Source of the DNA: Mesorhizobium_K sp040049215
Lineage (GTDB): Bacteria; Pseudomonadota; Alphaproteobacteria; Rhizobiales; Rhizobiaceae
DNA length: 64,000 nucleotides
Reading direction: 5' to 3'
Assembly (NCBI RefSeq): GCF_040049215.1
Contig: NZ_JBDZDN010000002.1
Location: forward strand, 62,001-126,000
Below, in pieces: positions 9,128-16,484 of this stretch (position 1 is the first letter of the stretch; each line of letters begins with the position of its first letter). The notes below the pieces were generated by a model. The model saw only the letters and a program-made list of their open reading frames with translations. It did no database searches and had not been told where the DNA came from. A program made the position numbers and the translations under genes.

Positions 9128-9394
9128 TCACGGCTGGTTTTCGGTCAAATATTTTAGAAGAAGGCCGCAGAACCCGAATGATACGAACGCAAAAAGAAAT
9201 AGCTTGGCGAACGGGTTGGCTTTCGACGGGTGCATCGTCTTGGTACGTGGAACGAATTCCAGAACCTTGACGATGGCAGCATTGGGCTTCTGTTCTCGCA
9301 CGGTGTCGAGGACCATTCTGAGGATAGCGTAGCTGCCCACAAGCCAAGACACGACTGCAAGACCGATGGCAACTGTGACGGCTATCCCGTTCAT
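9128..9394 (-). CDS. Small two-helix membrane protein inside the pdh operon
   Basis: An 88-residue protein of unrecognised family. Two hydrophobic segments are visible, at about residues 2-28 (VTVAIGLAVVSWLVGSYAIL) and 65-83 (LFLFAFVSFGFCGLLLKYL), joined by a charged, Lys/Arg-rich loop. It starts 3 bp after the pdhB stop and ends 29 bp before pdhC, so it is embedded in the operon. Codon use is less GC-biased than its neighbours (for example ATT, AAA and AAT codons). The function is unknown. Confidence 0.7.
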   Translation of the reverse strand: MNGIAVTVAIGLAVVSWLVGSYAILRMVLDTVREQKPNAAIVKVLEFVPRTKTMHPSKANPFAKLFLFAFVSFGFCGLLLKYLTENQP

Positions 9395-9397
9395 CGA

Positions 9398-10807
9398 TTA
9401 GCCTCGATACGTGACAGCTTTGACCGCCTCGACGACCTCGCCGACATTCGGCAATGCCAGCTTCTCGAGGTTCGCCGCATAAGGCATCGGCACGTCCTTG
9501 CCGGCAATGGTGATGACAGGCGCGTCGAGATAGTCGAAGGCGCGCTGCGAAACCTGGTTGGCGATGAAATCGCCGACCGACGACTGCGGGAAGCCTTCCT
9601 CCACGACGACCAGCCGGTTGGTCTTGCGCACCGAGGCGATGACTGTATCGAGATCCATCGGGCGGATCGTCCTGAGGTCGATGATCTCGGCGTCGATGCC
9701 GAGGCCCCGCAATTCGGCCTCGGCCTTTACGGCATAGGTCATGCCGATGCCCCAGGAGACGATGGTCACGTCCCTGCCCGACTTGTGGATGCGCGCCTTG
9801 CCGATCGGCAGCACAAAATCGTCGAGCTTCGGCACGTCGAAATGCTGGCCGTAGAGGATCTCGTTCTCGAGGAAGATCACCGGGTTCGGATCGCGGATGG
9901 CGGCCTTGAGAAGCCCCTTCGCGTCAGCCGCCGTGTAGGGCTGGATTACCCTGAGACCAGGGACATGGCTGTACCACGCCGCGTAGTCCTGGCTGTGTTG
10001 GGCGGCGACGCGCGCCGCCGCGCCGTTGGGTCCGCGGAAGACGATCGGCGCGCCCATCTGGCCGCCCGACATATAGAGCGTCTTCGCCGCCGAGTTGATG
10101 ATCTGGTCGATCGCCTGCATGGCGAAGTTGAAGGTCATGAACTCTACGATGGGCCTCAGGCCGGCCATCGCAGCGCCGACGCCGACGCCGGCGAAACCGT
10201 GCTCGGTTATCGGCGTGTCGACCACCCGGCGTGGGCCGAATTCCTGCAGCAACCCTTGCGTGATCTTGTAGGCGCCCTGGTATTCGGCGACCTCCTCGCC
10301 CATGACGAAGACGTCCTCGTCGCGGCGCATCTCCTCGGCCATCGCATCGCGCAGCGCCTCGCGCACCGTCATCGACACCATCTCGGTGCCGGCGGGGATG
10401 CCGGGATCGGCGGCGATCTCGGCCTTCGGCGCGGCGGGAGCCTTCTCGGCCTCCTTGGCCGGCTGTGCGGCGGCAGGCGCCTCGACCGCCGTGTCATCCT
10501 TCGCTGATTTCTCGGGCGTCGGCTCTTGCTCGCCGATGCCTTCGCCTGCCTTGTCGATGTCCTCGCCCTCGACGGCGAGAATGGCGATCGGCGTGTTGAC
10601 CTTCACGCCTTCCGTTCCAGCGGCGACAAGTATCTTGCCAAGCACGCCTTCATCGACCGCCTCGACCTCCATGGTCGCCTTGTCGGTTTCGATCTCGGCG
10701 ATCACGTCGCCGGCGGAGATCTTGTCGCCTTCCTTCTTCAGCCATTTGGAGACGTTGCCTTCCTCCATCGTCGGGGAAAGCGCGGGCATAAGGATTTCGA
10801 TCGGCAT
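9398..10807 (-). CDS. pdhB: Pyruvate dehydrogenase E1 beta subunit with N-terminal lipoyl domain
   Basis: Beta half of the thiamine-dependent E1 heterotetramer. The 469-residue protein is about 130 longer than ordinary E1 beta because it begins with a full lipoyl domain nearly identical to that of PdhC, with lipoyl Lys43 in ETDKATMEVE. An acidic/Ala/Pro linker (about 80-140) follows, then the transketolase pyrimidine-binding and C-terminal domains (MTVREALRDAMAEEM, GEEVAEYQGAY, TPITEHGFAGVGVGAA). This hybrid layout is an established feature of alphaproteobacterial PDH. Confidence 0.97.
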   Translation of the reverse strand: MPIEILMPALSPTMEEGNVSKWLKKEGDKISAGDVIAEIETDKATMEVEAVDEGVLGKILVAAGTEGVKVNTPIAILAVEGEDIDKAGEGIGEQEPTPEKSAKDDTAVEAPAAAQPAKEAEKAPAAPKAEIAADPGIPAGTEMVSMTVREALRDAMAEEMRRDEDVFVMGEEVAEYQGAYKITQGLLQEFGPRRVVDTPITEHGFAGVGVGAAMAGLRPIVEFMTFNFAMQAIDQIINSAAKTLYMSGGQMGAPIVFRGPNGAAARVAAQHSQDYAAWYSHVPGLRVIQPYTAADAKGLLKAAIRDPNPVIFLENEILYGQHFDVPKLDDFVLPIGKARIHKSGRDVTIVSWGIGMTYAVKAEAELRGLGIDAEIIDLRTIRPMDLDTVIASVRKTNRLVVVEEGFPQSSVGDFIANQVSQRAFDYLDAPVITIAGKDVPMPYAANLEKLALPNVGEVVEAVKAVTYRG

Positions 10808-10819
10808 CTTCGCGCTCCC

Positions 10820-11863
10820 TTAATGTACGATGTCGGTCCAGAGCTCGGACGCGTCCGGCTCGGGATCGGTTTGCGCGAATTCGGCTGCGTCGGCGACGAT
10901 GTCGCGGACTTCCTTGTCGACGGCCTTGAGTTCGTCCTCGCTGGCCCACTTCTTCTCGATCAGACGGGCCTTCACCTGCTCGATCGGATCGTGCTCGGAG
11001 CGCATCTTCTGCACTTCGTCCTTCGAACGGTATTTCGCCGGATCGGACATCGAATGTCCGCGATAGCGGTAGGTCTGCATCTCAAGGATGATCGGGCCCT
11101 TGCCGGTCCGGCACCACTCCACGGCGACCTCGGCCGCGGACTTGACCGCGCGGACGTCCATGCCGTCGACCTGCATGCCCGGAATGCGGAAGGACGCGCC
11201 GCGATGGGAGAAATCGGTTTCGGCCGACGACCGCGACACCGAAGTGCCCATCGCATAACGGTTGTTTTCGATGATGTAGATCACCGGCAGCTTCCACAGC
11301 GAGGCCATGTTGAAGCTCTCGTAGACCTGGCCCTGGTTTGCCGCGCCATCGCCGAAATAGGTCAGCGACACGTTCTTGTTGCCGCGATAACGATTGGCGA
11401 AGGCGAGCCCCGTGCCGAGCGACACCTGCGCGCCGACGATGCCGTGGCCGCCGTAGAAATTCTTCTCCTTGGAGAACATGTGCATCGAGCCGCCCTTGCC
11501 CCGGGAGTACCCTCCGCGGCGACCGGTCAGCTCGGCCATGACGCCACGCGGCTCCATGTCCATCGCCAGCATGTGGCCATGATCGCGATAGGCGGTGATC
11601 ATCTGGTCGCCGTCTATCAGCGCCATCTTCATGCCGGTGACGACGGCCTCCTGGCCGATATAGAGGTGGCAGAAGCCGCCGATGAAGCCCATGCCGTAAA
11701 GCTGGCCGGCCTTTTCCTCGAAGCGGCGGATGAGGAGCATGCCGCGATAGGCTGCAAGTTCCTGTTCCTTGGTGAAATTCGCCGGTTTCGGCGCGGCTGG
11801 TCCCTGAAGGGATTTCGCATCCGCTTTAGATTTAGCGGACGCCTTCTTGGCGGCAACGGCCAT
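10820..11863 (-). CDS. pdhA: Pyruvate dehydrogenase E1 alpha subunit
   Basis: Thiamine diphosphate-binding E1 subunit that decarboxylates pyruvate. The 347-residue protein contains the ThDP motif GDGAANQGQVYESFNMA ending in ENNRYAMGTS, and the phosphorylation-loop-like stretch YRYRGHSMSDPAKYRS. The first 30 residues are Lys/Ala-rich and low in complexity. It is the first gene of the pdhA-pdhB-orf-pdhC-SGNH-lpdA run; about 170 bp separate it from ftsB and should hold the promoter. Confidence 0.97.
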   Translation of the reverse strand: MAVAAKKASAKSKADAKSLQGPAAPKPANFTKEQELAAYRGMLLIRRFEEKAGQLYGMGFIGGFCHLYIGQEAVVTGMKMALIDGDQMITAYRDHGHMLAMDMEPRGVMAELTGRRGGYSRGKGGSMHMFSKEKNFYGGHGIVGAQVSLGTGLAFANRYRGNKNVSLTYFGDGAANQGQVYESFNMASLWKLPVIYIIENNRYAMGTSVSRSSAETDFSHRGASFRIPGMQVDGMDVRAVKSAAEVAVEWCRTGKGPIILEMQTYRYRGHSMSDPAKYRSKDEVQKMRSEHDPIEQVKARLIEKKWASEDELKAVDKEVRDIVADAAEFAQTDPEPDASELWTDIVH

Positions 11864-11954
11864 TCATCACTCCCTGTTGCTGTCTCTTTGCGGACATGTC
11901 GAGGGCACGCACCCTCAAATTTACGAAAACGCTAGCACGCCCGCCGGCATCGGG

Positions 11955-11974
11955 CCATGCGGAAAAACGCATGG
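11955..11974. other. Perfect hairpin between ftsB and pdhA
   Basis: A 7-bp perfect stem, CCATGCG pairing with CGCATGG, encloses a six-base loop. It lies in the 170-bp interval upstream of pdhA. A second small palindrome (AACTGA-ATT-TCAGTT) spans 12022-12036 at the very end of ftsB. Neither has a convincing U-run, so they are as likely to be operators or processing hairpins as terminators. No regulator can be assigned from sequence. Confidence 0.4.
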
Positions 11975-12034
11975 CAGGCATGCGGCGTAAACCTTCAGAA
12001 TCGTTGGAAAACTTTGGAAATAACTGAATTTCAG

Positions 12035-12361
12035 TTAATTAGCAGGCCCTGAAGTCCGCATGATGACGATCTCGTCGGCCTGCGAAAGATTGAGCGCGCG
12101 GCGCGCCTGCTCGTCGAGCATGTCCTTCTCCAGCGTCCCGTCATGCAGCAGCTGGACGCGGCGCTCCATCTCGACCCGCCGCGCGGTCATCGAATCAAGC
12201 CTGGCCTGCAGTTCGACCGCCTGCGCCTCGTAGAGATATTTGGAATAGATGCCGAACTCGCCGTGATAGGCGTGGAAGCCGAAATAGGCGAGGAAGAGCG
12301 CCGAGACGGCCGGCACGATCAGCCGGCCCGTATTCCTCTGCTTGTGCTGGCGCGTCCACAT
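12035..12361 (-). CDS. ftsB: FtsB/DivIC-type septum formation initiator
   Basis: Bitopic divisome protein that bridges FtsL and FtsQ. The 108-residue product has a short basic cytoplasmic start (residues 1-13), one membrane helix (LIVPAVSALFLAYFGFHAYHG, about 14-34) and a periplasmic coiled coil (about 38-85, with regular Leu/Met/Arg spacing), ending in a short tail. Gene order eno-ftsB-pdhA is conserved in alphaproteobacteria, which supports the call despite low family sequence identity. Confidence 0.88.
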   Translation of the reverse strand: MWTRQHKQRNTGRLIVPAVSALFLAYFGFHAYHGEFGIYSKYLYEAQAVELQARLDSMTARRVEMERRVQLLHDGTLEKDMLDEQARRALNLSQADEIVIMRTSGPAN

Positions 12362-12439
12362 GCGGCGGCTCCCGTTTCGCCCGCCTATCTCGCCCGATTG
12401 TGCTTAATGGACGGTTAGCGGGAGCCGCGAAGGCCGCCG

Positions 12440-13714
12440 TCAGGTCTTGAGGATGGACACGCCGGCGTAGCGCGCCTGCTTGCCGAGCTCTTCCTCGATG
12501 CGGATCAGCTGGTTGTATTTCGCGGTCCGGTCGGAGCGCGCGAGCGAGCCGGTCTTGATCTGCCCGCAATTGGTCGCGACCGCGAGATCGGCGATGGTGG
12601 AATCCTCCGTCTCGCCCGAACGATGCGACATCACCGCGGTGTAGCCAGCGCGATGCGCGGTCTCGACGGCCTCGAGCGTCTCGGTGAGCGAGCCGATCTG
12701 GTTGACCTTCACCAGGATCGAGTTGGCGACGCCCATGCGGATGCCGTCGCGAAGCCGCGCCGTGTTGGTGACAAACAGATCGTCGCCGACGAGCTGGACC
12801 TTCTTGCCGATAAGGTCGGTCAGGATCTTCCAGCCGTCCCAGTCGTCCTCGGCCAGGCCGTCCTCGATCGAGATGATCGGATAGTCGGCCGCGAGCTTGG
12901 CGAGATATTTCGCCTGGGCCTTGGGGTCGCGCGTCTTGCGCTCGCCCTCGTAGACGTATTTGCCGTCCTTGAAGAATTCGGTCGCGGCGCAGTCGAGCGC
13001 GATCGCGACTTCCTCGCCGGGCTTGAAGCCCGCCTTCTCGATCGAGTTCATGACAAAGTCGAGCGCGGCCTCAGCGCTCTTCAGGTTCGGCGCGAAGCCG
13101 CCTTCGTCGCCGACATTGGTGTTGTGGCCGGCGTCTTTCAGACGCTTCTTCAGCGTGTGGAAGATTTCCGAACCCCAGCGCACGGCGTCGCGCAAGCTGG
13201 GCGCACCGACCGGCATGATCATGAACTCCTGGAAGTCGATCGGGTTGTCGGCATGGGCGCCGCCGTTGATGATGTTCATCATCGGCACCGGCAGCACATG
13301 CGCGTTGGGACCGCCGAGGTAGCGGTAGAGCGGCAGGCCGGACGCCTCCGCGGCCGCCTTGGCGATGGCGAGCGAGACGCCGAGGATGGCGTTGGCGCCG
13401 AGCCGGGACTTGTTCGCCGTGCCGTCGAGATCGATCATCGTGCGGTCGATGTGGATCTGGTTCTCGGCTTCCATACCGCCGATCGCCTCGAACAGCTCGC
13501 CGTTTACGGCCTCGACAGCGCGTTCGACGCCCTTGCCGAGATAGCGCGGACCGCCGTCGCGCAACTCGACTGCCTCATGCGCGCCGGTGGAAGCGCCAGA
13601 CGGGACGGCGGCGCGACCCATCGAGCCGTCCTCCAGAACCACATCGACCTCGACGGTCGGATTGCCCCGGCTGTCCAGAATCTCGCGGCCGATGATGTCG
13701 ATAATGGCGGTCAT
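12440..13714 (-). CDS. eno: Enolase
   Basis: Converts 2-phosphoglycerate to phosphoenolpyruvate in glycolysis; cytoplasmic, Mg2+-dependent and also a degradosome partner in many bacteria. The 424-residue protein begins ATIIDI-like (TAIIDIIGREILDSRGNPTVEV), has GASTGAHEAVELRDG, the metal and catalytic segments SIEDGLAEDDWDGW and VGDDLFVTN, and the signature ILVKVNQIGSLTET. The frame runs further upstream to 13756, but the ATG at 13714 matches the family start. Confidence 0.98.
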   Translation of the reverse strand: MTAIIDIIGREILDSRGNPTVEVDVVLEDGSMGRAAVPSGASTGAHEAVELRDGGPRYLGKGVERAVEAVNGELFEAIGGMEAENQIHIDRTMIDLDGTANKSRLGANAILGVSLAIAKAAAEASGLPLYRYLGGPNAHVLPVPMMNIINGGAHADNPIDFQEFMIMPVGAPSLRDAVRWGSEIFHTLKKRLKDAGHNTNVGDEGGFAPNLKSAEAALDFVMNSIEKAGFKPGEEVAIALDCAATEFFKDGKYVYEGERKTRDPKAQAKYLAKLAADYPIISIEDGLAEDDWDGWKILTDLIGKKVQLVGDDLFVTNTARLRDGIRMGVANSILVKVNQIGSLTETLEAVETAHRAGYTAVMSHRSGETEDSTIADLAVATNCGQIKTGSLARSDRTAKYNQLIRIEEELGKQARYAGVSILKT

Positions 13715-13929
13715 GTCAGGAAATCCCCAGAAAAGATCGTGTGAAATGCCGGGCACGTCTTAGTCGAAGCCCGGCAAAATTCAATCCGGGGAGCCGATTT
13801 ATCGGTTTAATGCGACCGATTCACGAAATCGGACGCTCTGTTACGAATTGTCAGAATTCGGGGGGAGTCGCGACCGGCGAATTCGGCTAAGTCTGATGCC
13901 GCGCGGGGCGAAACGGAGGGAGTTTCGCC

Positions 13930-14049
13930 ATGTCCGAGTTCCCCGGTATCGTGAGTTTGTTCCTCATCGTCGCAGCGTTCATGACGTCGTGCAATCCGCT
14001 GCCGACGCAAGGCGACACAAAGCCGATCGCGCCGCTTTCCTCGCAGTGA
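13930..14049 (+). CDS. Putative 39-residue lipoprotein
   Basis: A tiny ORF in the 400-bp interval between eno and the PRC-barrel gene. It has a strong Shine-Dalgarno (GGAGGGAG at 13915-13922) seven bases before the ATG. The protein has a hydrophobic stretch (IVSLFLIVAAFMTS) followed by Cys21 in a lipobox-like MTSC, then a Pro/Ser/Gln-rich tail. A strong terminator begins 14 bp after the stop. The N-region lacks the usual Lys/Arg, which weakens a lipoprotein call. No family is recognised. The 215 bp upstream (13715-13929) hold nothing else convincing. Confidence 0.55.
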   Translation: MSEFPGIVSLFLIVAAFMTSCNPLPTQGDTKPIAPLSSQ

Positions 14050-14062
14050 CGACGGCCCACAA

Positions 14063-14096
14063 AAAAGCCCCGCCGGTTCTCGCCGGCGGGGCTTTT
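14063..14096. terminator. Strong bidirectional rho-independent terminator
   Basis: A 14-bp perfect inverted repeat (AAAAGCCCCGCCGG with CCGGCGGGGCTTTT) with a six-base loop. The A-run on one side and U-run on the other let it serve the small lipoprotein ORF on the plus strand and the PRC-barrel gene on the minus strand. Confidence 0.9.
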
Positions 14097-14115
14097 GCGT
14101 GAAGGCGAGGGTTGC

Positions 14116-14484
14116 CTACCAGTAGGGATCGACCTTGTAATACTCGTAGGAGGCGTCGCGCGCGGCCGTGCCGTCGCCCTTGGCCAGGTCGTTGATCGAA
14201 TAGGCTGGCGCCGCCTCGAGTTGCTCCTTGGTGAAGGGCACGACATAGCCGCCCTTGTCCTCGTCGTAGTCGAGCGTCGACCACGGGATGGCATGGTATT
14301 TCTCGCCGATGCCGAGGAAGCCGCCGAAGCCGATGACGGCGAACATGATGCCGTTCGACATCTTCTCCAGCATCACGTCCTCGATGTCGCCGATATGGTC
14401 GCCCGCCGTATTGTAGACGGCGGTGCCGATGACGCGCGACGCGGTGATGGCGTTGGTGTGTCCGCTGGGGGTGTGGGTGTTCAT
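14116..14484 (-). CDS. PRC-barrel domain protein
   Basis: A 122-residue protein with one PRC-barrel domain (about residues 15-85: ASRVIGTAVYNTAGDHIGDIEDVMLEK then GGFLGIGEKYHAIPWSTLDYD), followed by a short C-terminal tail ending YYKVDPYW. The PRC-barrel is a small beta-barrel found in RimM and in photosynthetic reaction centre subunit H; in rhizobia stand-alone copies are usually stress-related and of unknown role. The ATG at 14484 is preceded by GAGGAG, which decides the start over an upstream in-frame codon at 14538. Confidence 0.85.
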   Translation of the reverse strand: MNTHTPSGHTNAITASRVIGTAVYNTAGDHIGDIEDVMLEKMSNGIMFAVIGFGGFLGIGEKYHAIPWSTLDYDEDKGGYVVPFTKEQLEAAPAYSINDLAKGDGTAARDASYEYYKVDPYW

Positions 14485-14559
14485 GCGGAAGCTCCTCGTG
14501 AAGTGACAGGATACGAGGAGAATGAACGCCGTCGACAAAGGTTCCGACGCGGCACAGCG

Positions 14560-14763
14560 TCAGTCGGCGAGAATGAAGGTCACCTTCATGTTGACCCGGT
14601 AGGCCGCGATCTGGCCGTTCTCGACGACGATCTTCTGGTCCTGAATCCAGGCGCCCTCGACGTTCTTGAGGGTCTTTGAGGCCCGGGCTATCCCCTTCTC
14701 GATGGCGTCCTGAAAGCTCTTCTTCGACGATGAGGTGATTTCGGTGACACGGGCGACAGACAT
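14560..14763 (-). CDS. Dodecin flavin-binding protein
   Basis: A 67-residue protein matching the dodecin family in full: SVARVTEITSSSKKSFQDAI, the conserved Trp in VEGAWIQDQ and the closing IAAYRVNMKVTFIL. Dodecins assemble as dodecamers that bind riboflavin or FMN pairs and are thought to buffer free flavin. The start is set at ATG 14763 because the N-terminus aligns with the family there, although the frame is open further upstream. It is followed downstream by the PRC-barrel gene on the same strand. Confidence 0.9.
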   Translation of the reverse strand: MSVARVTEITSSSKKSFQDAIEKGIARASKTLKNVEGAWIQDQKIVVENGQIAAYRVNMKVTFILAD

Positions 14764-14785
14764 GGCTTCCTCCCTGGGAACGCGC

Positions 14786-14895
14786 TTTGATTGAGCATCG
14801 GAATATTCCGAAAACCGGATTCCACTTTTCGGTCCGATGCTTTGATTGAACATCGGAGTATTCCGAGAACCGGATTCCTTTTTTCGGTCCGATGC
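14786..14895. repeat. Two tandem 55-bp palindromic repeats
   Basis: Two consecutive copies of a 55-bp unit (14786-14840 and 14841-14895) differ at only a few positions. Each unit is itself palindromic, with outer arms GCATCGG and CCGATGC and an inner pair CCGAAAA (or CCGAGAA) with TTTTCGG. A third member lies at 60896-60945 beside eipB. They lie in the gap between kdsA and dodecin and look like a dispersed rhizobial intergenic palindromic element. Confidence 0.85.
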
Positions 14896-14936
14896 TCAGT
14901 TGACGCGCGGAAGCGTACGCCTGCGGCCAGCCGTTC

Positions 14937-15773
14937 TCAAGCTGCGCCTTTGGCGATCCTGTCGAGCGCCATCAGTGTCTCGAGCAGTGCCGGCATATCC
15001 TTCAGCGGCATCATGTTCGGCCCGTCCGACGAGGTCGAGTTGTCGGGATCCTCATGCGTCTCGATGAAGACGCCGGCGACGCCGACCGCCACGGCGGCCC
15101 GCGCCAGCGTGGCGACGAAGCGCCGCTCGCCGCCCGAGGTGGCACCCTGCCCGCCCGGCTGCTGCACCGAATGGGTGGCGTCGAAGATCACTGGCGCGCC
15201 GATCTCGGCCATGATTGGCAGCGCGCGCATGTCGGAGACCAGCGTGTTGTAGCCGAAGGAGGCGCCGCGCTCGGTGACGAGCACATTGGCATTGCCCGAG
15301 CCGGTGACCTTGGCGACGACGTTCTTCATGTCCCAGGGCGCCAGGAACTGGCCCTTCTTGACGTTGACGACCTTGCCGGTCCTGGCCGCGGCGATCAGAA
15401 GATCGGTCTGGCGCGACAGGAAAGCGGGAATCTGCAGCACGTCGACGACCTCGGCAACGATGGCGCACTGCTCCTCGGTGTGAACGTCGGTCAGGACAGG
15501 CACGCCGAGTTCCTTCCTGAGGTCGGCGAAGACGGGAAGTGCTGCCTCCAGCCCCGCCCCGCGCGTGCTCCCCAGCGACGTGCGGTTCGCCTTGTCGTAG
15601 CTCGTCTTGTAGACGAAGCCGATGCCGAGCTTCTGCGTCAGTTCTTTCAAGGCGCCAGCCATGTCGAACGCGTGACTCCGCGATTCGAGCTGGCACGGCC
15701 CGGCGATCAGCGTCAGCGGCGCGTGATTGGAAAAGACGGCCTGGCCGACGGTTACGCTCTTGTTGGGGGTCAT
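14937..15773 (-). CDS. kdsA: 3-deoxy-8-phosphooctulonate (KDO-8-P) synthase
   Basis: Condenses phosphoenolpyruvate with arabinose 5-phosphate to form KDO-8-phosphate for the LPS inner core. The 278-residue protein shows IAGPCQLESRSHAF, YKTSYDKANRTS, VLTDVHTEEQ, and DATHSVQQPGG near the C-terminus. The ATG at 15773 matches the family length; the longer frame to 15902 is not supported. It lies in the conserved eno...kdsA...pyrG region, here separated from pyrG by an accessory block of about 7.8 kb. Confidence 0.97.
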   Translation of the reverse strand: MTPNKSVTVGQAVFSNHAPLTLIAGPCQLESRSHAFDMAGALKELTQKLGIGFVYKTSYDKANRTSLGSTRGAGLEAALPVFADLRKELGVPVLTDVHTEEQCAIVAEVVDVLQIPAFLSRQTDLLIAAARTGKVVNVKKGQFLAPWDMKNVVAKVTGSGNANVLVTERGASFGYNTLVSDMRALPIMAEIGAPVIFDATHSVQQPGGQGATSGGERRFVATLARAAVAVGVAGVFIETHEDPDNSTSSDGPNMMPLKDMPALLETLMALDRIAKGAA

Positions 15774-15976
15774 GCGGCTTCCCTTCGGGTTCTTGCCGGG
15801 CATGTGCCCCAATCCGGGCGGCGGTTCAAGCTCGGCGGGGCCGCGGCGCTGCTGAAACAAATGAAACACTTGCCCGGTTCGGCGAAAACACGCCGGAAGC
15901 ATGGACAGGCGATGGTGAGCGCAGTCGTCGATGCGACGACCTCCAGAAACGTCAACTCAATGGAAGGAAGAACCAC

Positions 15977-16279
15977 ATGAATACCCTCACCCTCGCAGCG
16001 TTCGCCGGCGCCGCCGCTCTGATCGGCCTCACCACGACCGCCACGCTCGCCGCGCCTGTCTGCGCACCCGGTTTCCAGACGGTGCAGAAGCAGGCCTCCA
16101 TTCTCAAGTGCAGGAAGACCGTGCCCATGGCCCAGAAGGGCGTCGCCCTGACCCAGGCCCAGACCGCCCAGTGCCAGGTCGATTCCTACTGGAACTACGG
16201 GCCGGCCGTCTCCGCCAACCACCACCCAGCCAACATCCTCGTCACGGTGCGCTACACCTGCGGACATGTCGAAGGCTGA
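15977..16279 (+). CDS. Secreted four-cysteine protein of unknown function
   Basis: A 100-residue protein with a signal peptide (hydrophobic to about residue 25, ending TLAAPV with likely cleavage after ATLAA). The mature part has four cysteines (29, 45, 66 and 95), enough for two disulfides, and ends VRYTCGHVEG. GGAAGGAAG at 15962-15970 is a good ribosome-binding site. A terminator hairpin follows 28 bp after the stop. No domain is recognised; similar small periplasmic proteins are common and unstudied in rhizobia. Confidence 0.75.
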   Translation: MNTLTLAAFAGAAALIGLTTTATLAAPVCAPGFQTVQKQASILKCRKTVPMAQKGVALTQAQTAQCQVDSYWNYGPAVSANHHPANILVTVRYTCGHVEG

Positions 16280-16306
16280 TGCTTTCCGGGGCAACACGGC
16301 AATCCG

Positions 16307-16326
16307 ACCCCGGCATGCGCCGGGGT
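16307..16326 (+). terminator. Rho-independent terminator-like hairpin
   Basis: An 8-bp perfect stem, ACCCCGGC with GCCGGGGT, and a four-base loop ATGC sit 28 bp after the secreted-protein stop. The following bases are only moderately T-rich (TGGCCTCTTCC), so it may be a partial terminator. Confidence 0.55.
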
Positions 16327-16340
16327 TGGCCTCTTCCAGT

Positions 16341-16429
16341 CGTCCAGCGGCGAGCCCGCCGCCCTGCCAGTGGGCGCGGCGGTAGGTCGCGGCTCCCACT
16401 GGCAGCGACAAAGTCCTGCCCACTGGACG
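16341..16429 (+). promoter_or_regulatory. Structured leader with alternative hairpins upstream of the radical SAM gene
   Basis: The segment CCAGTGGG (16367-16374) can pair with CCCACTGG at 16395-16402, extended there to a perfect 11-bp stem, or with a second identical CCCACTGG at 16419-16426. A third pairing, CGTCCAG (16341-16347) with CTGGACG (16423-16429), competes with the second. The gene starts at 16485. Mutually exclusive folds are what cis-regulatory RNAs use, but no known riboswitch consensus fits. Confidence 0.4.
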
Positions 16430-16484
16430 CAAACGTGCTAGGCTCATCTGACGCCGTGGCAAGAAGGCCGCGCGAAGGGAATGC

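Noticed and set aside
10526..11935. A 469-codon open frame on the plus strand
   Set aside because: It is antisense to pdhA and the start of pdhB, both fully supported by motifs.
12623..13744. A 373-codon open frame on the plus strand
   Set aside because: It is antisense to eno, with no recognisable domain.
16300..16430. Cobalamin riboswitch before the radical SAM gene
   Set aside because: Short stretches (AATCCG, AAGTC, CTGCC) recall the B12 consensus, but the GGGAA, CCCGCCACTGT and full B12-box segments are not in the right order or spacing.
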